From contig DYFO01000022.1 of NCBI GenBank assembly GCA_020725145.1, positions 1 through 35,931 of the forward strand: 35,931 nucleotides of DNA, read 5' to 3'. The notes below the pieces were generated by a model. It had not been told where the DNA came from. It did not search any database and saw only the letters and a list, made by a program, of their open reading frames with translations. A program made the position numbers and the translations under genes. Every line of letters begins with the position of its first letter. Positions within the stretch are counted from its first letter, which is position 1. This stretch comes from Symbiobacterium thermophilum (GTDB lineage Bacteria; Bacillota; Sulfobacillia; UBA995). This document shows positions 22,592 to 30,097 of the stretch, piece by piece.

Positions 22592-23479
22592 ATGCGGGTA
22601 GCCGACAGCACGCTCAGCCAGCAGGTGGTGACCACCCTGCGGCGCTGCCGTCAGGAGATGGCCGAGCTGCAGGTGCAGCTGGCGTCGGGCAGACGGTTCT
22701 CCCGCCCTTCGGAGCTGCCACGCGCGGCCGCCCGCGCCCTGATGCTCCACAACGATCTCGACACACTGGAGCGGTACCGCGCGAGCGTGGACTACGCCGG
22801 CTCACGTCTGGCGGTGGTGGAAGCGGCGCTGGGGACCCTCACCGAGCTATTGCAGGATTGCCTGGAGCTCGCCCTGGCGGGCGCCAACGGCTCGCTGACC
22901 GCCGACGATCGCCTGCGTCTGGCCGCCGAGGCCGAGCAAATCCTTGACGGCACGCTCGAGCTGGCCAACAGCTCCTGGACGGGCCGTTACCTCTTCGCCG
23001 GCCACCGCACCTCGACTCCCGCGTTCGAACGTGTGTCCCTCCCGGAGGGCTACGCCTTCGTCTATCAAGGCGACCAGGGCAAACTGGAGCGCGAGGTGGC
23101 TCCCGGACAGGTGGCGCTTTTGAATCTTCCCGGCGACGCCGTTTTCCTTCACCCGCTTGAGGCCATCGAGGAACTGCGGCGCGGCCTGGCGGCCAACGAC
23201 CAGCAGGCAACCACGCAGGCGCTGGCCTCGCTGCACTCCGCTCTCGAGCAGTGTCTCCATCACCGGGCAGCCCTGGGCGTGCGCGTGAGCCACCTTGAGC
23301 TCAGGGGGAACCGCCTGCAGGACATGACCCACGCCTGCCGTGAGGCGCTGGCCCGCGAGGAAGACGTCGACTTCGCCCTGGCCGCCTCCGCCCTGCGTGC
23401 CCGCGAGATCGCCTACCAGTCCTCCCTGGCGGTCGGCGCCCGTCTCCTGCAGGCGTCGCTACTGGATCACCTGCGGTAG
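22592..23479 (+). CDS. flgL: Flagellar hook-associated protein FlgL (HAP3)
   Basis: FlgL is the second junction protein and is related to flagellin. The 295-aa product opens MRVADSTLSQQVVTTLRRCR and has QLASGRRFSRPSELPRAAARAL, the flagellin-like N-terminal pattern. It also has the FlgL middle motif LANSSWTGRYLFAGHRTSTPAF. ATG 22592 follows GGGAGGGAG; the ORF-track start at 22490 lies within flgK. It is the last flagellar gene in the window. Its final 13 bp overlap the convergent minus-strand gene, and I see no terminator between them. Confidence 0.94.
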   Translation: MRVADSTLSQQVVTTLRRCRQEMAELQVQLASGRRFSRPSELPRAAARALMLHNDLDTLERYRASVDYAGSRLAVVEAALGTLTELLQDCLELALAGANGSLTADDRLRLAAEAEQILDGTLELANSSWTGRYLFAGHRTSTPAFERVSLPEGYAFVYQGDQGKLEREVAPGQVALLNLPGDAVFLHPLEAIEELRRGLAANDQQATTQALASLHSALEQCLHHRAALGVRVSHLELRGNRLQDMTHACREALAREEDVDFALAASALRAREIAYQSSLAVGARLLQASLLDHLR

Positions 23480-23916
23480 CGCGGCATAAGAAAGCCGGTC
23501 CGCGCGGCGTATTCCTGCCACCGCCGGCCGAAGGCCCGCTGCAGCGCCTGGTCCTCCAGGCGTGCCCGCCAGATCATCGCCGGCAAGAAGAGCCCGACCA
23601 CCGCCGCCAGCGCAAGCCAGCTGCGACCCCGCAGCGCTACTCCCGCCAGGGCAATCGCGAACCCCAGGTAGACAGGGTGCCGGACCCAGCGGTAGGGTCC
23701 TTGGTCCACCAGGCGCCCCCGCGGCTCGATCGTCCCCAGCACCGCGCGTCCCATGCACCACGCAGCCCAAGCCGTCAGACCCATTCCCGCTGTCACCACC
23801 GCGTAGCCGGCCACCAGGGCGGTTTCCCGGGAAAGTGGGATGCGCGGTCCCCCGAAGAGGCCGAGCATCACCACTGCCGCCGCCCCCACGTAGGCAGCTA
23901 CCGCCAGGCTCTTCAA
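23467..23916 (-). CDS. Small ICMT-like membrane protein (isoprenylcysteine methyltransferase family)
   Basis: This is a 149-aa integral membrane protein with about four hydrophobic segments. The family signature GRLVDQGPYRWVRHPVYLGF and the C-terminal ALQRAFGRRWQEYAARTGFL match the bacterial isoprenylcysteine carboxyl methyltransferase/phospholipid methyltransferase-like family. The substrate in bacteria is usually unknown. The start is TTG at 23914-23916, overlapping the RNase D stop (TTGA), with GGAGGGAAGGG upstream. The long ORF-track N-terminus (to 24552) is a shadow of the RNase D gene. It is the last gene of a minus-strand trio and overlaps flgL at its 3' end. Confidence 0.82.
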   Translation of the reverse strand: MKSLAVAAYVGAAAVVMLGLFGGPRIPLSRETALVAGYAVVTAGMGLTAWAAWCMGRAVLGTIEPRGRLVDQGPYRWVRHPVYLGFAIALAGVALRGRSWLALAAVVGLFLPAMIWRARLEDQALQRAFGRRWQEYAARTGFLMPRYRR

Positions 23917-25088
23917 GTCCCTTCCCTCCAGGGCACCAGCCGGAGTTGACCGTCCACCAGGGCCAGCGCCGTCCTTCCCTCCACCAGTTCCAGGAGATCC
24001 TGCCCCACCAAAGAGCGCCGCCAGCCCTGCAGCACCCGCGGGAGCTCGTCGCGATCCCCCCGTCGCCAGCGCACGAGATCCGACAGGTCCTCGCGCGTGG
24101 CCAAGAGTGACGGGGTTATCCCCTCCTCCTCGGCCCGCCGTCGTACCCAGCTTGACAGGAAGTCGGTGCCGGTGCGCTCCACAGGATCCTCCTGCGGCGA
24201 CTCGGCAGGCCGCGGCCACCTCTCCCGGGGACATCCCCGCCCCCGCTCCACGGCGGCAAGGATGGCGGGCAGGTACCGCTTCAGTTGCCCCGAAGTCATG
24301 CCCCTGACCCTGCCCACGCCCTCGGCGTCGCGGGGGGCCTGCTGGGCCAGGGCGACGAGCGCGGCGTCGCGCATCACATAGGCCGCCGGCACGTTCGCCC
24401 GCCTCGCCTCCTCCTCGCGCCAGGCCGCCAGCTCGCGCAACACCGCCAGCTGCCGGGGCCGAAGACGGCGGACACCGTCGACCTTTTCCCAGGGTTCGCC
24501 CGAGGGGCCGGCCAGGCTCCGCTCCCGCATGAGCGCACATTCCTCCTCGCACCAGGCCAGCCTTCCCTTGCGCTCAAGCTCGGCCCGCAACGCGTCGTAA
24601 AGCGGCACCAGATACCTTGCGTCATCGCGGGCGTACCGGAGTTGCTGGAGGCTTAGCGGCCGCCTGGCCCACTCGCTGAAGCCGCTGCCTCCTTCCAGCC
24701 TCACCCCCAGCACCGCCTGGACCAGCCGGCTGTAGGCGATCTGGCCGTAGCCGAGAAAAGCCGCCGCCACCTGGGTGTCGAATACCCGTGCAGGTGCCAG
24801 GCCGAGGTGTCGGGCCAGCAACGGAAGGTCCTGCCCCCCCGCGTGCAGGATCACCGTGCATTCCGGCCGGCCAAGTGCCCTGCCCAAGGGAGCAAGGTCG
24901 TCCAGCGCGAGGGGGTCCACCAGCGCCTCCCCCTCCCTCCAGGCCAGGCTGACCAGGCACAATAGCGGCCGGTAGGTGCGCTCGGAGACGAACTCGGTGT
25001 CAAGCCCCACCACCGTCTCACCCGCCAGCCTTCCGGCCAGCCGCTCGAGTTCGCGAGGGTCGGTCAGCAGTGCCGGGACCTGGTTCAC
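23913..25088 (-). CDS. rnd: Ribonuclease D (DEDDy exonuclease with HRDC domain)
   Basis: RNase D trims the 3' ends of tRNA and other structured RNAs. The 391-aa protein has the DEDDy exonuclease motifs: GLDTEF (Asp30, Glu32), HAGGQD (Asp87) and YARDD (Tyr152, Asp156). Its HRDC helical region at about 215-290 contains VLRELAAWREEEARRANVPA and GMTSGQLKRY. A C-terminal extension follows. The GTG start overlaps the stop of the upstream gene. Length is typical of RNase D. The enzyme is best known from Proteobacteria and, to my knowledge, is uncommon in Bacillota. Confidence 0.92.
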   Translation of the reverse strand: MNQVPALLTDPRELERLAGRLAGETVVGLDTEFVSERTYRPLLCLVSLAWREGEALVDPLALDDLAPLGRALGRPECTVILHAGGQDLPLLARHLGLAPARVFDTQVAAAFLGYGQIAYSRLVQAVLGVRLEGGSGFSEWARRPLSLQQLRYARDDARYLVPLYDALRAELERKGRLAWCEEECALMRERSLAGPSGEPWEKVDGVRRLRPRQLAVLRELAAWREEEARRANVPAAYVMRDAALVALAQQAPRDAEGVGRVRGMTSGQLKRYLPAILAAVERGRGCPRERWPRPAESPQEDPVERTGTDFLSSWVRRRAEEEGITPSLLATREDLSDLVRWRRGDRDELPRVLQGWRRSLVGQDLLELVEGRTALALVDGQLRLVPWREGT

Positions 25089-25882
25089 CTCGCTTCCCCG
25101 GCCAGCTCACGTAGCCGCCCGGCCACCACACCCAGGAGCTTCACCCTCCGGACGAGGTCGCTCGACCGCAGGATCTTTCCCAGCTCGTACAGGGCCGCAC
25201 CGTAGCGTCCCACCTCCAGCGAGCGGAAGGGACGGTCCGCCGCGACCAGCGCCGTCCTTACCGGCCCGGTCAACACCGCCTGCAGCTCGTCCGGTTTGCT
25301 TCCGAACACGGCGAAGAGCCGGTCGAACTCCGGGTCACCGGTGGAAGCTTCCTTCCCGTGTTCGCGCCCCCTGAGTACCGCACGCGGAACCACCGTGAAC
25401 CCGCGCAGCTTGGCCTGGCAGTAAACGGCCAGGCGGGTGCCTTCGGGGGAACCCAGGTGCGCGGCCAGCGCCGCGCTCGCCTCTGGCCCGTAGCCGAGGT
25501 CGTAGGCGCGGGGCAGCCTGACCACCGCCACCATGCCCTCGCAGCGGCCGATGATCGCCGGGAACCCCCCACCCATGCGGCGGCGGAAGTTCTCGGGGTC
25601 CACCCCCCGCGACAGTCCGGTGAAAAGCGGTTCATCCGCCTGCGCCTGCTCGTTCTCCAGCACCGTCCATCCCAGTTGCCCGGCAGCCTGCCCAAGCGCC
25701 CGCGCGTGAAGACGGTGCAGCAGCGCCTGCGCCAGGAAGTACAGCACCGCGCCTGCCGCCACCGCGGCCAGCACCCATCTTCCCGGATACCTCGGGGATA
25801 GCACCACGCCGGCGAGCGCGCCGGCAACGGTCAGCACCGCAACCGCCACCGCCACCCGCCTCTCGGTCGTCACGAAGGCCAC
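25085..25882 (-). CDS. Uncharacterised membrane-anchored protein, 265 aa
   Basis: I do not recognise this family. Two hydrophobic helices at about residues 9-30 and 35-55 would anchor it in the membrane. The remaining 200 residues look like a soluble globular domain with features such as GGGFPAIIGRCEGMVAVVRL and a C-terminal helical stretch LGKILRSSDLVRRVKLLG. It overlaps the start of the RNase D gene by 4 bp (GTGA), so the two are co-translated. The acetamidase gene ends 7 bp upstream, so all four minus-strand genes could form one transcript. Confidence 0.75.
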   Translation of the reverse strand: MAFVTTERRVAVAVAVLTVAGALAGVVLSPRYPGRWVLAAVAAGAVLYFLAQALLHRLHARALGQAAGQLGWTVLENEQAQADEPLFTGLSRGVDPENFRRRMGGGFPAIIGRCEGMVAVVRLPRAYDLGYGPEASAALAAHLGSPEGTRLAVYCQAKLRGFTVVPRAVLRGREHGKEASTGDPEFDRLFAVFGSKPDELQAVLTGPVRTALVAADRPFRSLEVGRYGAALYELGKILRSSDLVRRVKLLGVVAGRLRELAGEAR

Positions 25883-25889
25883 CTTCCCT

Positions 25890-26792
25890 TCAGAAGCTCA
25901 CTCCATAGCCGTCCAGCATCCGCTTGGGAATCAGCATGCGGGCGGTCTTCAGCGGATCGACCACCTGGCTCACCTGCGTGTGGCCGGCGCACGAGAGCAA
26001 AAGACCGATCTCCTCCAGGCCCAGCGGCAGCCGCTCGCGCAGGAAGGTCACCATGTGGTCCAGGGCGAGCGCGACCGCCCGGTCGAGGTCTTCCGCGGAG
26101 GCCACCGTCATCCACGCCTCGGCCGTCTCCACCACCGGCGAGGGCAGGGTGCGCCCCCGCACCAGATCCACCTTCACCGTCACGCGGCCGGGCACCTCCA
26201 CGCCGCAGATCACCACCTCGCCGTCCCCCATGGCCGCATGCAGGTCACCCAGCACCAGTAGCGCGCCGGGCACGTACACCGGCAGGTACACCCGTGAGCC
26301 GACGCCGATGGTGCGGGTGTCGAGGTTGCCGCCGTGGCTTCCCGGCGTGCCGCAGGGCACCTCACCTTCCCCCGGAGCGGTGCCGATAACGCCGACCATG
26401 GGCTCCAGCGGCACACGCACGCGGTCGTTGAAGATCACGGCCCCTTCGCGGATGGGAAAAAAGCGCACCGTCTGCCGCTTGAGCAGGTGGGCCAGCGCTC
26501 CCATGCCGGGCAAGGTGACCATCAACCCGCGGTCGGCCACCTCGATGTCGAGGATCTCCACGATCAGGGTGTCGCCCGGCCGGCTCCCTCTCACCTCGAG
26601 GGGACCGGTGGCCGGGTTCACCGTCTCCCAGCTCACCCGCTCGAGGTCGTCTTCCGCCCGCACCTGGTTGGAGAAGCAGTCTTGGGTCGAGAAGACCACC
26701 GTGTCCCCCGGCTCGGCCGAGGCCACCGGGGGATGGGTGGCGCTCATGCTGTAGACGACCTGCGTGTCGGGGATCACCACACGTCCGCCCAT
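25890..26792 (-). CDS. Acetamidase/formamidase family protein
   Basis: This is a 300-aa member of the FmdA/AmdA family, which hydrolyses short amides such as formamide or acetamide to ammonia and the acid. Family features are TQDCFSNQVRAEDD, NPATGPLEVRGSRPGDTL, CGTPGSHGGNLDTRTIG and LGDLHAAMGDGEVVICGVEV, all in the expected order. I start at ATG 26792 (MGGRVVIPDTQ), preceded by GGAAGGAGGAG, instead of the 20-residue longer ORF-track version. Substrate cannot be told from sequence. It is the first gene of the minus-strand group and is divergent from the gene remnant and the cas operon. Confidence 0.92.
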   Translation of the reverse strand: MGGRVVIPDTQVVYSMSATHPPVASAEPGDTVVFSTQDCFSNQVRAEDDLERVSWETVNPATGPLEVRGSRPGDTLIVEILDIEVADRGLMVTLPGMGALAHLLKRQTVRFFPIREGAVIFNDRVRVPLEPMVGVIGTAPGEGEVPCGTPGSHGGNLDTRTIGVGSRVYLPVYVPGALLVLGDLHAAMGDGEVVICGVEVPGRVTVKVDLVRGRTLPSPVVETAEAWMTVASAEDLDRAVALALDHMVTFLRERLPLGLEEIGLLLSCAGHTQVSQVVDPLKTARMLIPKRMLDGYGVSF

Positions 26793-26827
26793 CGCCAAAC
26801 TCCTCCTTCCCGCCCCAGGTACTCTTC

Positions 26828-27379
26828 TTGCGGGCTCCGACAACTCCTTCAATCAGGCCCCCTCGGGTAAGGATCCCCGGCCTGGACACCGACAAGCGCC
26901 TGTACCCGTTGCTCCTTCCCGACTGCATCCGCCTGCTCGGGAAGCCGTTCCGGGGCCCCGACCGCTTCACCGTCGGATCGTACGTCTACCTTAACGCAAG
27001 CCGGGGAACCATCGGCCGCTTCCGGGGCAGAGAGAGAATAACCGAAGACGACAAGCCCGTCCACGAGCTGTGTTACGCGGGAGGCCTGCTGGGCTGGCGC
27101 GAGGCCGGAGTCTACGACCGTTTTCCGCACACAACCGGGCGCAAGTCGTCTCCCGTCTATGACCAGCGCGCCATCGTACCCTCTTGTTGTCCCCGCCGCA
27201 GCATCACCGTTATCGCTCGAAAGGACATGGACCCCTCCTCCCAAGCGGTCCCCACAGCCCTTGCCTCCCAAATGCCGTTCCTGTGGTCGGACACCCAGAC
27301 AGGATATCCCATCCCGGCGCCCGTGGTGGTTTCAAAAAGTTTCGTCAGCCCGTCACTCCCTGTCGGTCAGCTGGTGTAA
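26828..27379 (+). pseudogene. Gene remnant with weak DUF5680-like pattern
   Basis: The open frame is 183 codons, but only about 26865-27125 looks coding. There nearly every codon ends in G or C, and the protein has a sensible pattern: FRGPDRFTVGSYVY, then GRFRGRERITEDDKPVHELCYAGGLL. This recalls DUF5680-type proteins (F-x-G-x-E, then PV-x4-Y-x-GG), but I recall the family only loosely. There is no Shine-Dalgarno sequence at TTG 26828, and the N-terminal part appears missing. After about 27125 the translation becomes unstructured. I read it as a truncated, decaying gene. An intact small gene of unknown function is less likely. Confidence 0.4.
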
Positions 27380-27400
27380 AATCGAAGGGGGTTGTCCAGA
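27128..27400. other. Non-coding stretch upstream of cas3
   Basis: About 270 bp are less GC-rich than the surroundings, without a convincing gene on either strand. I see no CRISPR repeat, tRNA or clear terminator. GGTGTAAAAT at 27373-27382 resembles an extended -10 element for cas3, but no good -35 sits at the right distance, and it would leave a leader of only about 12 nt. Confidence 0.5.
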
Positions 27401-30097
27401 ATGTGGTGTCGCTGGGAGGGGCAGGACTCCGCGGGCCCGCGACCGCAACCGCCTGCCTGGCTCGTGCTCTGGGGCAAGCGAGGGAAGGGGAACGATCCAT
27501 CCTGGCATCCCCTCGCCTGCCACCTCGTGGACGTGATGATGGTGGCGCGTTGCCTGTGGCAGCATGCCCTGCCGCGGCGGTTGCGGGAACGCATCGCCGC
27601 CGGACTCGGTCTTGCCACGGACGCCGCAGGCTACTGGGTTTCGCTCTGGGCCTCACTTCACGACATCGGAAAGGCTTCGCCCGGGTTTCAGGGCGCCTGG
27701 CCACCTGCCCGTCTGGCGCTGGAAGGCTACGGTCTTGATTTCCCATCGCCGCAAGGGTCCCCCGTCCCCCACCCCCTGGTGACCGCGGCTGTGTTGCCCA
27801 ACCTGCTCAAAGAAACGGGGCTTGCCCAACGGGCCGCGCTGAGGCTGAGCGGAGTGGTAGCGGGACATCACGGAACCTTTCCCCGTGCCGACGCCTGGGT
27901 GGACCTCGGCTCGCACTCGCTGGGCGGCCCGCCCTGGACCGCCGTTCGAAGGGAGCTGTGGAGTCACTTGCTGGCGGTGGCCGGCCCGGCCCCTGAGGCG
28001 GCGCGCCTGGCCTCTTTGTCCGATCACGCCCTGCTCCTGCTGTTGGCGGGCCTGACCTGTGTTTCCGACTGGATCGGGTCGATGCAGGAGAGCTTCCCGC
28101 CCGCGGGGCACGTGTCCGAGCTGGACCGCTACGCCGGTGCCGCGCTGCGCCAGGCCGAGAAAGCCCTTGATCGTCTGGGCTGGTCGGGCTGGGTGCCACG
28201 GCCGGCGGTCGCCTTCTCCAAGGTCTTCGACTTCTCGCCCAACCAGTTGCAGGAGGTGGCGATAAGGCTCGGCGACGAGAACCGGCCCGGCCTGGTCATC
28301 GTGGAAGCCCCCATGGGGACGGGCAAGACGGAGGCGGCCTTCTGGCTCAGCGATGCCTGGCAGGTCGGGACCGGGCTCGGCGGGACATACATAGCACTGC
28401 CCACCGAGGCTACCAGCAACCAGATGTTCGGCCGCTTCCGGGAGTTTTTGTCACGGCGCTTTGCCGGTGACCGGGTGAACCTGCACCTCGTCCACGGGCA
28501 CGCACCGCTTGCCTCCGACTATCGCGAGCTCAGAGTGCTTTCCGCCGCCGAAGACCATGAGGCAGGCGTGGTGGCCGAGGAGTGGTTCGTCCCCCGCAAG
28601 CGGGCGCTGCTCGCCCCCTTTGGGGTGGGAACGGTGGACCAGAGCCTGCTTACCGTCCTGCGCATCAGGCACGGTTTCCTCCGCCTTTTCGGCCTGGCCG
28701 CCAAGACGGTCGTCGTCGACGAGGCCCACGCCTACGACACCTACATGTCGACCTTGCTTGACCGCCTGCTGGCCTGGCTCGGGGCGGCCGGCGCCCCGGT
28801 CATCGTGCTCTCGGCCACCTTGCCCCGGAGTCGCCGATCCCAGTTGCTGGCCGCCTACCTCGGCAAGGAGGCACCACTACCCCCGACGCCGTATCCGCGG
28901 GTGACCTGGGCCTGGGACGGGCGCGCCGGGTGCGTGGCGCTGGAGCCCCCGCCTTCGACGGAAGTACGTCTGGAGCGGGTGGGCTCCGACCCTGACGCGA
29001 TCGCCCGGCGGCTGGCCCGGGCACTCGAGGATGGCGGGTGCGCCGTATGGATCTGCAACACCGTCGGCCGTGCTCAGAAGGCCTACCGGGCGCTCGCCGC
29101 GCTCGAAGCCCCGGGCCTCGACGTGGACCTCTTCCACGCACTCTACCCCTATGCGGATCGTACGAAACGTGAGCAACGTGCGCTCGCCCGCTTCGCCAGG
29201 CGTGCCGACCGGCCCTTCCGGGCGGTGCTGGTCGCCACGCAGGTGGTGGAGCAGAGCCTGGACCTGGATTTCGACCTCATGGTCACCGACCTCGCGCCGG
29301 TCGACCTCCTGTTCCAGCGGCTGGGCCGCCTCCACCGCCACCCCGAAACGCTTCGACCCCCGAAGCTCACCTCCCCGGAGTTGTGGCTCACCCTCTCCCC
29401 GGACCCGGCCGTCCTGCCTGACTTCACGGCGACCTCGCCGGTCTACGACGAGTACCTGCTGCTCAGATCGTGGCTGGCGCTGGCCGGACGTGCGTCGCTG
29501 AAGGTGCCCGACGACATCGAGCCTCTCGTCCAGGAGGTGTACGATGCCCCACCCCCTTCCGGCCTGCAGGGGGAGTTGGCGCAGCGGCTACAGGCGGCCC
29601 GCGACCGCATGCGGGCGGCCCACGACGAGCAGGCGCAGCAGGCCACCTGCAGGCTGATCGGGCATCCCTCGTACCCCGACAACATCCTCGAAGCCTTCAC
29701 GGTGGACCTCGATGAGGAGGATCCGAATGCCCACGTGGCGTTCCAGGCCCTTACCCGCCTGGGCCCCCCGAACGTGTCGCTGGTGTGCCTGCATGCCGTG
29801 AACGGGCAGCCCTCACTCACGCCCGATGGCTCGGAGCCTGTGGACCTCGAACGCACGCCTTCCCTGGCCACGGTGGAGCAGCTGCTGGGCCGATCGCTAC
29901 GGCTTGCGCACCGCGCCCTGGCCCCTCGCTTCCTTGAGCAGCCCGTCCCCCCGGGCTGGCGGAAGTCGCCATTTCTACGTCACCACCGTTGCGCGCTTTT
30001 TAGAGGCGGGCGCTGCCACACGGGCGACTGGGAGCTGGAGCTTGACCCCGAACTCGGTCTGGTGATAAGGAGGCTGGACGGTGACGTACGGTTTTGA
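27401..30097 (+). CDS. cas3: CRISPR type I-E helicase-nuclease Cas3
   Basis: Cas3 is recruited by Cascade after target recognition and unwinds and degrades the DNA. The 898-aa protein has an N-terminal HD nuclease with HPLACHLVDV, HDIGK (His87, Asp88), GHHG and SDWIGS. An SF2 helicase follows: APMGTGKT at about 303-311, VVDEAH at about 438-443, SATLP at about 472-476 and QRLGRLHRH at about 639-647. A C-terminal domain completes it. Length is normal. ATG 27401 has CGAAGGGGG about nine bases upstream; TTG 27392 has no spacing. It overlaps cse1 by 17 bp. Confidence 0.96.
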   Translation: MWCRWEGQDSAGPRPQPPAWLVLWGKRGKGNDPSWHPLACHLVDVMMVARCLWQHALPRRLRERIAAGLGLATDAAGYWVSLWASLHDIGKASPGFQGAWPPARLALEGYGLDFPSPQGSPVPHPLVTAAVLPNLLKETGLAQRAALRLSGVVAGHHGTFPRADAWVDLGSHSLGGPPWTAVRRELWSHLLAVAGPAPEAARLASLSDHALLLLLAGLTCVSDWIGSMQESFPPAGHVSELDRYAGAALRQAEKALDRLGWSGWVPRPAVAFSKVFDFSPNQLQEVAIRLGDENRPGLVIVEAPMGTGKTEAAFWLSDAWQVGTGLGGTYIALPTEATSNQMFGRFREFLSRRFAGDRVNLHLVHGHAPLASDYRELRVLSAAEDHEAGVVAEEWFVPRKRALLAPFGVGTVDQSLLTVLRIRHGFLRLFGLAAKTVVVDEAHAYDTYMSTLLDRLLAWLGAAGAPVIVLSATLPRSRRSQLLAAYLGKEAPLPPTPYPRVTWAWDGRAGCVALEPPPSTEVRLERVGSDPDAIARRLARALEDGGCAVWICNTVGRAQKAYRALAALEAPGLDVDLFHALYPYADRTKREQRALARFARRADRPFRAVLVATQVVEQSLDLDFDLMVTDLAPVDLLFQRLGRLHRHPETLRPPKLTSPELWLTLSPDPAVLPDFTATSPVYDEYLLLRSWLALAGRASLKVPDDIEPLVQEVYDAPPPSGLQGELAQRLQAARDRMRAAHDEQAQQATCRLIGHPSYPDNILEAFTVDLDEEDPNAHVAFQALTRLGPPNVSLVCLHAVNGQPSLTPDGSEPVDLERTPSLATVEQLLGRSLRLAHRALAPRFLEQPVPPGWRKSPFLRHHRCALFRGGRCHTGDWELELDPELGLVIRRLDGDVRF

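Noticed and set aside
27373-27382. Extended -10-like GGTGTAAAAT as cas3 promoter
   Set aside because: No acceptable -35 at 16-18 bp, and transcription would start within about 12 bases of the start codon; left as a remark only.
26793-27400. CRISPR repeats or leader upstream of cas3
   Set aside because: No repeated 28-29-bp unit or AT-rich leader could be found by eye.
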